Source of the DNA: Maledivibacter sp.
Lineage (GTDB): Bacteria; Bacillota; Clostridia; Peptostreptococcales; Caminicellaceae
DNA length: 64,000 bases
Assembly: GCA_025210375.1 (NCBI GenBank)
Contig: JAOASB010000052.1
Coordinates: 310,001 to 374,000 of the forward strand
Reading direction: 5' to 3'
Below the pieces are notes generated by a model. The model was not told the origin of the DNA and did not search any database. It saw nothing but the letters and a program-made list of their open reading frames with translations. The stretch's first letter is position 1; each line of letters begins with the position of its first letter. The translations under genes were made by a program, and so were the position numbers. Positions 54,205 through 61,505 of the stretch are shown here, piece after piece.

Positions 54205-54318
54205 TTGATTTCTAAGATGTTTATCAAGTCCGAAGGCATACCAAAACGGTACGTGGAGAATTTGATGAATGCCTTAGAAACAAAAGGACGTAGTAGATTT
54301 TTAAATTTCTATGAATAA
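54205..54318 (+). CDS. Small hypothetical protein between permease and ATPase, 37 aa
   Basis: A 37-codon frame from TTG 54205 (GGGAG five bases upstream) or 41 codons from ATG 54193, ending TAA at 54318. The peptide reads MISKMFIKSEGIPKRYVENL and onward, amphipathic and basic. It sits in the 163-base space inside the importer operon. I do not recognise it. It may be a small accessory protein or a gene remnant. Confidence 0.35.
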   Translation: MISKMFIKSEGIPKRYVENLMNALETKGRSRFLNFYE

Positions 54319-54342
54319 TATGGGTTAAAGGATGTGTAGCTT

Positions 54343-54984
54343 GTGACAATCAAAATAAGTGACTTGAATAAGGAATATGAGGGGCTAAGGGTTTTAAATA
54401 ATTTTAATATAGAGTTTGAAGAAGAAAAGATAACAGCATTGTTAGGCCCATCGGGCTCAGGTAAAACCACTCTACTAAATATAATCTCAGGATTAGAACA
54501 ATATGATTCTGGGGATATTGTAGGTTTAGAGAGAAAGAAGTTCTCCTATATTTTTCAAGAGGACCGGCTTTTACCTTGGTTTTCAGTGGAGGAAAATATT
54601 AAATTTGTCCTAAAAGGAGATAATACTGAGGAAGAGACAGACAATATTACAGATAAGTATCTAAGGATAGTGGATTTAGAGGAATACAGATATTATCTTC
54701 CAAAGCAGTTAAGTGGTGGAATGAAGCAAAGGGTTTCTATTGCTAGAGCATTTGCCTATCCCTCGGATATTTTACTTATGGATGAACCCTTTAAGGGACT
54801 AGATATGGAGCTGAAGACCAATCTGATGAAATCCTTTATTTCACTTTGGAATGAGGATAAAAGAACGGTTATTTTTATCACCCATGATATGGATGAAGCC
54901 ATGCTGCTTGCCGATTATGTATTTATACTGGAGGGCAAGCCCTTGGGTATCAAGGAAAGGATAGTTACCCCCATTAGAAAATAA
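54343..54984 (+). CDS. Tau/Ssu-type ABC ATPase
   Basis: A 213-residue ATPase with Walker A GPSGSGKTT, Q-loop FQEDRLLPWFSVEENI (typical of SsuB/TauB/ThiZ), signature LSGGMKQRV, Walker B ILLMDEPFKGLD and H-loop ITHDMDEA. It starts with GTG after AAAGGATG. Last gene of the importer operon, closed by a strong terminator. Confidence 0.92.
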   Translation: MTIKISDLNKEYEGLRVLNNFNIEFEEEKITALLGPSGSGKTTLLNIISGLEQYDSGDIVGLERKKFSYIFQEDRLLPWFSVEENIKFVLKGDNTEEETDNITDKYLRIVDLEEYRYYLPKQLSGGMKQRVSIARAFAYPSDILLMDEPFKGLDMELKTNLMKSFISLWNEDKRTVIFITHDMDEAMLLADYVFILEGKPLGIKERIVTPIRK

Positions 54985-55029
54985 TTAAAAATAAGAAAAT
55001 TCTATGACCATTTTCTTGAAGGATATAAT

Positions 55030-55078
55030 AATCAACAAGTTAAGTGATTCTAAACACTGGAGAACTTGTTGATTTTTT
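55030..55078 (+). terminator. Terminator of the Tau/Ssu-type importer
   Basis: AATCAACAAGTT (55030-55041) pairs perfectly with AACTTGTTGATT (55063-55074), followed by Ts. A smaller AAGAAAAT/ATTTTCTT hairpin precedes it at about 54994-55017. Confidence 0.9.
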
Positions 55079-55120
55079 ATGTCCTTTATTTTATTATCTT
55101 TTTTTGAAAAATAGACTATT

Positions 55121-55183
55121 AAGCAAATCCCATAATTAATTTCTATATTGGGCTTATCTAAGTGAGCGTCATACAATTTCCCC
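55121..55183 (+). mobile_element. MITE-like element, copy G (63 bp, internally deleted)
   Basis: The left end AAGCAAATCCCATAATTAAT and right end CATACAATTTCCCC align with the ends of copy A; the middle is gone. TATT flanks both sides (55117-55120, 55184-55187), a perfect 4-bp duplication. Confidence 0.7.
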
Positions 55184-55251
55184 TATTGAATATTTTTACT
55201 GCTAAATTTGGCGAAAAATAGAAAAAGTTGTCACAAAAAATGGAAAACGTA

Positions 55252-55300
55252 TTGACATGAATAGAATATATTGGTAAAATTGATAACGATAATCATTATT
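55252..55300 (+). promoter_or_regulatory. Promoter with Fur-like box before nitrogenase-like operon 2
   Basis: TTGACA (55252-55257), 17 bases, TAAAAT (55275-55280), then GATAACGATAATCATTATT (55282-55300), matching Fur consensus at 17 of 19. The leader to the first start codon is about 140 bases; I see no known riboswitch in it. Confidence 0.82.
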
Positions 55301-55427
55301 GATTATAAAGATATATATTTTGATAATATTATAAAATCCCATATTATTAACATGCCATATATAGCATAAATCATTTTAAATTCTTTTTATAAAGTAACTA
55401 AAGAATAATAATGGAAAGGGGAGTGTT

Positions 55428-56129
55428 ATGTCAAAATTTTATTGTATAGGGGTAGGATCAGGTGATCCAGAATTATTAACTATTAAAGCAAAAAACATAC
55501 TGGAAAATATTGATGTAATATTAATGATGAGAGGCTCAGATGATAAAAAGAGCATTGTTTGTACCATTATTGAGGATTGTTTGAATTCAGAAGCTGAAAA
55601 AATATTTATTGATTATCCAATACAGATTAATCATAACGTCCTTATGCAAATGGGAGAGAATATAGCAAGCATCATTAGTGAAAATGTTGAAAATGGGAAA
55701 AATGTTGCACTTGCAATATTAGGTGATCCTAGTGTATATAGTACATATGGGTATGTTCTTAAAAACATACCACCAGGAATACCAATAGAAACAGTACCAG
55801 GAGTTACATCTTTTTGTGCAGCGGCGGCAATTACAAATAGACCCCTAGTTGAAACAAATGAAATACTATCTATTATTCCCCTTGAAGCTTCTAGTGAAAA
55901 AATTGATTCTGTACTTATGGAAAGCGATGCTATTGTAATGATGAAACTAAATGATAATGAAGAAAAAGCAGTTAAATTTTTAGAAAAATATGGATTGGAT
56001 TCCCAAGGAGTATTGGTACAGCGTTGTGGATTCTCCGATGCTTCGGTTAAAGAAGAAGTTATAGATGCATTAAAGGAAAACAAAGAGAGATTATCAATTC
56101 TATTGACACGAAAAGATAAAAAGGAATGA
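55428..56129 (+). CDS. Tetrapyrrole C-methyltransferase, CbiL/CobI-like
   Basis: A 233-residue SAM-dependent enzyme of the precorrin methylase family. Motifs: YCIGVGSGDPELLTIKAKNI at the N-terminus, LGDPSVYSTYGYV in the middle, and TVPGVTSFCAAAAITNRPL. This pattern and length are closest to precorrin-2/cobalt-factor-II C20-methyltransferase. No other cobalamin gene is in the window. It is the first gene of operon 2, directly before a NifH-like gene, which suggests the nitrogenase-like enzyme acts on a methylated or methylatable tetrapyrrole. Exact position of methylation is unknown. Confidence 0.82.
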   Translation: MSKFYCIGVGSGDPELLTIKAKNILENIDVILMMRGSDDKKSIVCTIIEDCLNSEAEKIFIDYPIQINHNVLMQMGENIASIISENVENGKNVALAILGDPSVYSTYGYVLKNIPPGIPIETVPGVTSFCAAAAITNRPLVETNEILSIIPLEASSEKIDSVLMESDAIVMMKLNDNEEKAVKFLEKYGLDSQGVLVQRCGFSDASVKEEVIDALKENKERLSILLTRKDKKE

Positions 56130-56182
56130 TAGGAAAATGATATTTTCCTATACATTACAATTAATTAAAAAGGGAGATTAGC

Positions 56183-56920
56183 ATGAAAAAAATAGCTATA
56201 TATGGAAAAGGCGGTATTGGTAAATCAACAACTGTATCTAATTTATCGGCGGCATTATCACTTAATGGATATAAAGTTATGCAAATAGGCTGTGATCCCA
56301 AGGCAGATTCTACTGAAAATCTTTTGGGTGGAAAATCTATATCCACTGTATTAGATGTTATAAAAGAAAAGGATGATGATATAGGGCTTGAGGATATAGT
56401 GTTTGAAGGATATAATGGGATTCTTTGTGTAGAGGCTGGCGGACCTACTCCAGGTATTGGATGTGCCGGTAGGGGTATAATTACTGCATTTGAAAAGCTA
56501 GAGGACCTGCATGCTTTTGAAATATATAAACCAGACGTAGTAATTTATGATGTGCTGGGAGACGTGGTATGTGGCGGATTTGCTATGCCCATACGTAATG
56601 GATATGCCAGTGATGTTTATATTGTTACATCTGGGGAGAAAATGAGCATATATGCAGCAAAGAATATAGCAAGTGCCGTTGGACAGTTCAAATCTAGAGG
56701 ATATGCTAAGTTAAGTGGCTTGATTCTGAATTCAAGAAATGTAAAAAATGAAGTAGAATTAGTAAATGATACAGCAAAGGAAATAAATACAAATGTAATT
56801 CATCATATACCTAGAAATCCCTTGGTTCAAAGAGCTGAAAATGATGGAAAGACTGTGGTTGAAGCTTTTCCTGATTCAGATATGAGTAAGATTTATTATG
56901 AACTGGCGAAAAAGATATAA
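56183..56920 (+). CDS. NifH-like iron protein 2
   Basis: A 245-residue paralog of the protein at 44.5 kb. P-loop GKGGIGKST (residues 8-16), GCDPKADST, cluster ligands C94 (GIGCAGRGI) and C130 (DVLGDVVCGG) at exactly the same positions as in copy 1. It should be the ATP-dependent electron donor for the NifD/K-like pair at 58.2-60.7 kb. The gene lies 53 bases after the methylase, and GGGAGA precedes its ATG. A Fur-like site and receptor gene separate it from its partner subunits. Confidence 0.93.
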   Translation: MKKIAIYGKGGIGKSTTVSNLSAALSLNGYKVMQIGCDPKADSTENLLGGKSISTVLDVIKEKDDDIGLEDIVFEGYNGILCVEAGGPTPGIGCAGRGIITAFEKLEDLHAFEIYKPDVVIYDVLGDVVCGGFAMPIRNGYASDVYIVTSGEKMSIYAAKNIASAVGQFKSRGYAKLSGLILNSRNVKNEVELVNDTAKEINTNVIHHIPRNPLVQRAENDGKTVVEAFPDSDMSKIYYELAKKI

Positions 56921-57004
56921 AAAGATTGAAAAAGGATATTCAGAAGGGGGAAGAAGTAAAATACGTATTTGTAACAATTATAGTGGCATATATCAGCATA
57001 GCCA

Positions 57005-57021
57005 TTGATAACGATTATCGA
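57005..57021. promoter_or_regulatory. Fur-like box inside nitrogenase-like operon 2
   Basis: TTGATAACGATTATCGA is an 8-1-8 inverted repeat with two mismatches to the perfect box. It lies 25 bases before the receptor gene and probably marks a second, internal Fur-controlled promoter. Confidence 0.7.
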
Positions 57022-57046
57022 TTTCAAAATGAAAGGGGAGATTCAA

Positions 57047-58141
57047 ATGAAGAATGGAAAAATGACAAAAATATTTACTTTGTTTCTTTGTATTTTATGC
57101 ATTATTTCCTTGGGGGGATGCAGTAATAAACAAGAAACAGTAAAAAAAGAAGAAACGGTGAAAAAAGAAGAAACAAGGATAATTGTTGACCAGATGGGAA
57201 GGGAAGTAGAAGTACCAAAGGAAATAAAAAGGATTGTTACTTTACCTATACCACTTCCATCAATTATCTATGCCGTTGATGGAAGCGGGGACAAAATCGT
57301 AGGTATGCATCCAAAATCTATGAGTGCAGTTGAGGATAGCACTTTGAATGTGTTGGCCCCAGAACTTAAAGCGGCATCAACTGAATTTGTAGAAGGTGGT
57401 TTTACAGTTAACACGGAAGAACTTTTAAAACTAAATCCAGATGTTGTTTTTCAGTGGACCCATCAGGAAAAAGAGATAAAAAAAATGGAGAATGCTGGTT
57501 TGAAGGTTATAGGCGTAAAGTATGGGACTCAAGATGATTTAGAGACTTGGATAAATATGCTTGGTGAATTGTTTGAGAAGGAAGATAGAGCTAAGGAAAT
57601 AATAGACTATCATAAAAAGACCACTGAATCCATTGTATCAAAATTAAATGGAATTGAAGAAAATAAAAAGCCAAAAGTTTTTTATCTTGCTAACGAAAAG
57701 CTTGGTACAGCTGGAAAAGATACATTTAATAATTATTGGATAGAAACAACTGGAGCTATTAATGTAGCCGATAGTATCTCGGGTTGGGGTGAAATTGTAA
57801 GCATGGAGCAAGTAATGGCCTGGAATCCTCAAATAATATATATTGGTAATTTTTGTAGTCTTCAACCAGAGGATTTACTTGAAAACAAGGTTAAAGGTCA
57901 AGACTGGGCTAATATAGACGCAGTGAAGAATGGAAGAGTTTATAAGGTGCCAATTGGTGGTTACAGATGGGATCCACCGAATGTAGAAACGCCATTAATG
58001 CTGAAATGGCTTGCTAAAATCCATCATCCCGATATATTTAGTGATTATGAAATGAGTGATGAGATTAAAGCCTTTTATAAAGAGCTTCATAATTATGATA
58101 TTTCCGATGATGTTGTAAATAAAATATTAAAGGTCAAATAA
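57047..58141 (+). CDS. Metal-chelate binding lipoprotein 3 (FecB/BtuF family)
   Basis: A 364-residue paralog of the lipoproteins at 41.4 and 47.8 kb. Lipobox SLGGC, a short linker with a repeated VKKEET, then IIVDQMGREVEVP, LLKLNPDVVFQW and the tail motif GYRWDPPNVETPLMLKWLAK. The start is the ATG at 57047 after AGGGGAG; upstream in-frame TTG at 57005 lies in the Fur box. No permease or ATPase follows, so it likely feeds the FecCD-type importer of operon 1. Confidence 0.9.
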   Translation: MKNGKMTKIFTLFLCILCIISLGGCSNKQETVKKEETVKKEETRIIVDQMGREVEVPKEIKRIVTLPIPLPSIIYAVDGSGDKIVGMHPKSMSAVEDSTLNVLAPELKAASTEFVEGGFTVNTEELLKLNPDVVFQWTHQEKEIKKMENAGLKVIGVKYGTQDDLETWINMLGELFEKEDRAKEIIDYHKKTTESIVSKLNGIEENKKPKVFYLANEKLGTAGKDTFNNYWIETTGAINVADSISGWGEIVSMEQVMAWNPQIIYIGNFCSLQPEDLLENKVKGQDWANIDAVKNGRVYKVPIGGYRWDPPNVETPLMLKWLAKIHHPDIFSDYEMSDEIKAFYKELHNYDISDDVVNKILKVK

Positions 58142-58176
58142 CATTCATATCATTTCAAATAGAGAGGCGATGAGCC

Positions 58177-59487
58177 ATGAGTTATAAACCCTATTATGTT
58201 CCAATAGATAATATATATAGTAAGGATTCAAATCGGAAAAATAAAATAGTTACTTCTAATTGTCTTCATTACTGCCCTCCTAGTTCAGGAGGGTGGGGGA
58301 TAATAAGAGTAGCCCTTCTTGTACCGGAATCCATATTGTTATTTGTTTCCCCGGCGGCTTGTGGTAGGCATGGAGCAATTGCAGGTATACAATTGGGATT
58401 CAAAGATCGATTATTTTTTCTACATATGAAGGAATCCCATATAGTAACGGGATATCATATGGATAGAATCGACGATGCAGTATCAGAAATAATCAAACAT
58501 AGTAAATTAAAACCGAAAGCATTGACAATTTGTGCCACATGTATAGATGATTTATTAGGATCAGATTATGGAAGCTTAGTAAAGGAATTAGAAAAAAAAT
58601 ATGGGATAACTGTTCGTGAATGCCATATGGATCCTATTGCAATGGATGGGAAAACACCTCCACCACTGACTGTTCAGAAAACTATATATAATTATATTGA
58701 TAAAGTGGAGGAAAAGGATAATTCAATTAATATCATAGGTAATTTTGCTGCTATAGATGAAGAAAGCGAATTTTATGAGGTGATGTATGAAGCAGGAATA
58801 AGCGAAATAAGACATATTGCTTCTTGTGATACATTTGAAGAATTCCAAAAAATGAGTAAAGCTAAATACAATATATTAGTTAAATATGGTGGAAGGCTGG
58901 CCGCAGAGGATATGGAAAAAAGATTGGGGATCCCATATATTTTTGCTCCCGTTGAATATGATGTTGATAATATAAAAAAAACATACGGGAAGCTAGAAGA
59001 AACCCTAGGATTGAAATTGAATACTCAAAAGTATTTAGAAGAAACCCTACAAGCTATTGATTATTATAGTGAGAGGCTAGGTTCTCTTTCTGTTGCCGTG
59101 GGGTCATCAATTAATGCAAGCCCCTTTGAACTAGCTTGTGCATTAACTAAATACGGTTTTCATGTTACCTATGTTTTTGCAGACCAAATTATGAATTATG
59201 AAAAGGACTATTTAAAATGGTTAAAGCTTAATGCACCCCATATTAAAATTTTTACAAACTCTCATCCAACCATGGCGGATTTTTCAAATGAGAAATTAGA
59301 GGCGGATATGGCTATAGGATTTGATGCTGGCTATTTTTGTTCTGGTTGCAAAACCGTACCCTTATTATTGGATAGTCAACCCTTTGGGTACAAAGGTATA
59401 TATCATCTTTTTGAAGAGATGGAAAAAGCACTTAAAGACAAAAAAAGTCATAAAGAGCAGATGTATGCCCATGGGCTTGTTATATAA
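58177..59487 (+). CDS. NifD-like catalytic subunit 2
   Basis: A 436-residue paralog of the protein at 45.3 kb. The cluster cysteines are at the same positions: C33 (HYCPPSSGGWG), C62 (PAACGRHGAIA), C119 and C122 (CATCIDDLLGSD). The FeMo-co ligands are absent: K236 (LVKYGG) replaces Cys275, and Leu (TVPLLLDSQ) replaces His442. The C-terminal GFDAGYFC cysteine is conserved. Both copies therefore belong to one subfamily with probably related but distinct substrates. It lies 35 bases after receptor 3. Confidence 0.9.
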   Translation: MSYKPYYVPIDNIYSKDSNRKNKIVTSNCLHYCPPSSGGWGIIRVALLVPESILLFVSPAACGRHGAIAGIQLGFKDRLFFLHMKESHIVTGYHMDRIDDAVSEIIKHSKLKPKALTICATCIDDLLGSDYGSLVKELEKKYGITVRECHMDPIAMDGKTPPPLTVQKTIYNYIDKVEEKDNSINIIGNFAAIDEESEFYEVMYEAGISEIRHIASCDTFEEFQKMSKAKYNILVKYGGRLAAEDMEKRLGIPYIFAPVEYDVDNIKKTYGKLEETLGLKLNTQKYLEETLQAIDYYSERLGSLSVAVGSSINASPFELACALTKYGFHVTYVFADQIMNYEKDYLKWLKLNAPHIKIFTNSHPTMADFSNEKLEADMAIGFDAGYFCSGCKTVPLLLDSQPFGYKGIYHLFEEMEKALKDKKSHKEQMYAHGLVI

Positions 59488-59498
59488 GGAGGAGTGTA

Positions 59499-60668
59499 AT
59501 GAAAGGATTATATAAAACTTTGCCACCCTTTGCCCCGGATTATTCTGGGGTATGCTCTGTTTTGTTTGAAATGGGAGGTATTTTGGTAATACATGATGCT
59601 GGAGGATGCACAGGAAATTTTACAGGATATGATGAACCGCGTTGGTATGGGAATACAAGTGCTGTATTCAGTTCTGAGCTTAGGGAAGTTGATGCTGTAC
59701 TAGGTGACGATGATAAATTAATTAGAAAAATAAAAGAGGCTTCAAAGCAAATTGAAAGAAAATTTATCGCAGTTTTAGGTAGCCCTTCTCCAATGGTTAT
59801 TGGAACGGATTATGATGCAATAGCAAAAATTTTGGAGGAGAAAACCCAAATGCCTTCCTTTGCATTTGATACAAATGGGATGGATTATTATGATATTGGA
59901 GCTTCTGAGGCGTTTCTGAAGATAGCTGATTATTTTGTAAAACCTCCCCAAAAGAAAATAAAGAACTCTGTAAATATAATTGGTGCATGCCCCCTAGATT
60001 TAGGGAGAAATAAAAATATGGATGATATTATTAAAAGAGTCCAAGAACAAGGTTTTAACATACTATCCTGTTGGTGTATGGGAACAAATGTTGAAGAAAT
60101 TTCCCTATGTGCAAATGCTGAATTGAATATTGTTGTTTCGGCTTCAGGCTTGAAAGCAGCTAGATATCTAAAGAATAAGTTTGATATTCCCTTTATTACA
60201 GGAATTCCAATTGGTAAAAAAGCATCATTAAGTTTTTTTAGTGAAGCCAAGAACTTGATAGAAGGTAATAATAAAAAAATAGATTATGGGATTAATGTTC
60301 ATGATATAAACACTGATAGGAAGGCATTAATTATAGGAGAGCAGATTATGGGCAATTCCTTAAGAAAAATGTTGAAACAGGATATGGGATTTGAAAAAGT
60401 AATTGTAGCATCATTTTTTAAAATGGATGAAGAGCTAATGGAATTAGATGATGTACATTTGAAGGAAGAAGACTCACTGGGAATGCTGGTGGATGAAGAT
60501 AACTATAACATGATTGTAGGTGATCCACTATATAAAGATTTATTAAGGGATAATACCAAATATACGTATATAGAGTTGCCCCATATTGCCCTTTCAAGCA
60601 GACTTTATTGGGATAAAGAAATTGAGTATATATCAGACAATGGGAACAAAATATTTGGGAATACATAA
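59499..60668 (+). CDS. NifK/NifE-like subunit 2
   Basis: A 389-residue paralog of the protein at 46.6 kb. Identical start PPFAPDYSGV, then C37 (GGCTGNFTGYDEPR), SSELREVDAVLGDD and a cysteine-free LGSPSPMVIGTD at the third site. C37 is the only cluster-type cysteine shared by both copies. The GAGG ribosome binding site lies in the 11-base space after the NifD-like gene. Last gene of operon 2; a terminator follows. Confidence 0.88.
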   Translation: MKGLYKTLPPFAPDYSGVCSVLFEMGGILVIHDAGGCTGNFTGYDEPRWYGNTSAVFSSELREVDAVLGDDDKLIRKIKEASKQIERKFIAVLGSPSPMVIGTDYDAIAKILEEKTQMPSFAFDTNGMDYYDIGASEAFLKIADYFVKPPQKKIKNSVNIIGACPLDLGRNKNMDDIIKRVQEQGFNILSCWCMGTNVEEISLCANAELNIVVSASGLKAARYLKNKFDIPFITGIPIGKKASLSFFSEAKNLIEGNNKKIDYGINVHDINTDRKALIIGEQIMGNSLRKMLKQDMGFEKVIVASFFKMDEELMELDDVHLKEEDSLGMLVDEDNYNMIVGDPLYKDLLRDNTKYTYIELPHIALSSRLYWDKEIEYISDNGNKIFGNT

Positions 60669-60717
60669 AGTATGAAATAACTAGGGTATGCAATGGGCTA
60701 CCCAATATATGAAAAGG

Positions 60718-60765
60718 CTGCTTTAAACCATAAATTTTTTGATGGTTTAAAGCAGTCTTATTTTG
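60718..60765 (+). terminator. Terminator of nitrogenase-like operon 2
   Basis: CTGCTTTAAACCAT (60718-60731) pairs perfectly over 14 bp with its complement at 60742-60755, followed by a T-rich stretch. Confidence 0.88.
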
Positions 60766-60801
60766 TGAAATAGATTTTATAAATTCCTAAGCGAAAACTA
60801 C

Positions 60802-60830
60802 TTGACAAATACGTATACCTGGTATACTAT
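60802..60830 (+). promoter_or_regulatory. MarR promoter with operator palindrome
   Basis: TTGACA (60802-60807) and TACTAT (60825-60830) with a 17-base spacer. GTATACCTGGTATAC (60813-60827), a perfect 7-1-7 palindrome, lies over the spacer and -10. The same motif recurs at 61314-61332. Confidence 0.8.
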
Positions 60831-60836
60831 GTTTTT

Positions 60837-61289
60837 ATGAAAGAAAATAAAAAGAAAAATGTAATTGAAAAGTACATGACTTTTACTGAAAAGATATCTA
60901 AAAATAGTAATCAGCCAAAGAACTTTGAAACCGATGTAGAAATATATAGGAGTGAAATCCATATAATAAATGTAATAGGAGACAACGATGATATTCATAT
61001 TTCCGAAGTTGCAAGGAAATTTGGCGTTACAAAGGGTGCCATATCTAAGACCATAAAAAAACTTGAAAGGAAGGGACTGGTTGAAAAAATAATAGATAAA
61101 ACTAATAACACCAGAACATTGGTTAAACTAACGGACAAAGGTATGAAGGCCTATTATGCCCATGAAAAGTATCATAGTGAATATGATAAAGATATGTTTT
61201 TATATTTAGCAGGTTTAACTGAACATGAGTTAGATATTTTAGATATATTTTTAGACAAAGCTAATAAAATGGCGGAAAGACACATATAG
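60837..61289 (+). CDS. MarR-family regulator
   Basis: A 150-residue winged-helix regulator (ISEVARKFGVTKGAISKTIK, then LERKGLVEKIIDKTNNTRT, LTDKGMKAY). The ATG at 60837 has no ribosome binding site and lies only six bases after the -10 element, so the transcript is probably leaderless. A palindrome in its promoter and a second one before the MATE gene indicate that it represses itself and the export genes downstream. Ligand unknown. Confidence 0.9.
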   Translation: MKENKKKNVIEKYMTFTEKISKNSNQPKNFETDVEIYRSEIHIINVIGDNDDIHISEVARKFGVTKGAISKTIKKLERKGLVEKIIDKTNNTRTLVKLTDKGMKAYYAHEKYHSEYDKDMFLYLAGLTEHELDILDIFLDKANKMAERHI

Positions 61290-61313
61290 GATTCCGCTAT
61301 TTATTAGGTCCTA

Positions 61314-61332
61314 ACGTATACTGGGTATACGT
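61314..61332. promoter_or_regulatory. Second MarR-type operator
   Basis: ACGTATACTGGGTATACGT is a perfect 8-3-8 palindrome sharing GTATAC-NNN-GTATAC with the site in the marR promoter. It lies before the MATE gene. Confidence 0.75.
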
Positions 61333-61381
61333 CATAAAAAAGTAATTAAGCATGGATGCAAATTAATTTATAGAAGACAAT

Positions 61382-61439
61382 AACTCTACGTCAAGTAGAG
61401 TTAAATAAATCATTTGAAATGATAATGAAAATCATAATC
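61382..61439. promoter_or_regulatory. Palindrome and Fur-like box before the MATE gene
   Basis: AACTCTAC (61382-61389) and GTAGAGTT (61395-61402) form a perfect 8-5-8 inverted repeat. GATAATGAAAATCATAATC (61421-61439) matches the Fur consensus at 17 of 19 bases. With the MarR site this gives at least two inputs to the exporter genes. Confidence 0.72.
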
Positions 61440-61505
61440 ACAATATAAATGGACTTTGTATTGTTTTGTGAACCCAATTATAGTGAAGGAAAAGGAGAGA
61501 GATAA

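Noticed and set aside
52466..54984. Sulfonate or taurine utilisation operon
   Set aside because: The family includes such transporters, but there is no monooxygenase or sulfite-lyase gene, and the promoter carries a perfect Fur box. I call it only by transporter type.
55631..56155. 174-codon frame opposite the tetrapyrrole methylase
   Set aside because: Pure antisense shadow of a well-supported gene; no start signal and no family features.
56926..57126. 66-codon open frame before receptor 3
   Set aside because: It reads through the Fur-like box and into the signal-peptide region of the receptor gene in another frame.
56183..60668. Direct orthologs of BchLNB or CfbCD
   Set aside because: No other bch or cfb genes are present, CfbD is a single-gene homodimer whereas here two distinct subunits exist, and the organism type does not fit. 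Similar chemistry is possible, but orthology is not supported.
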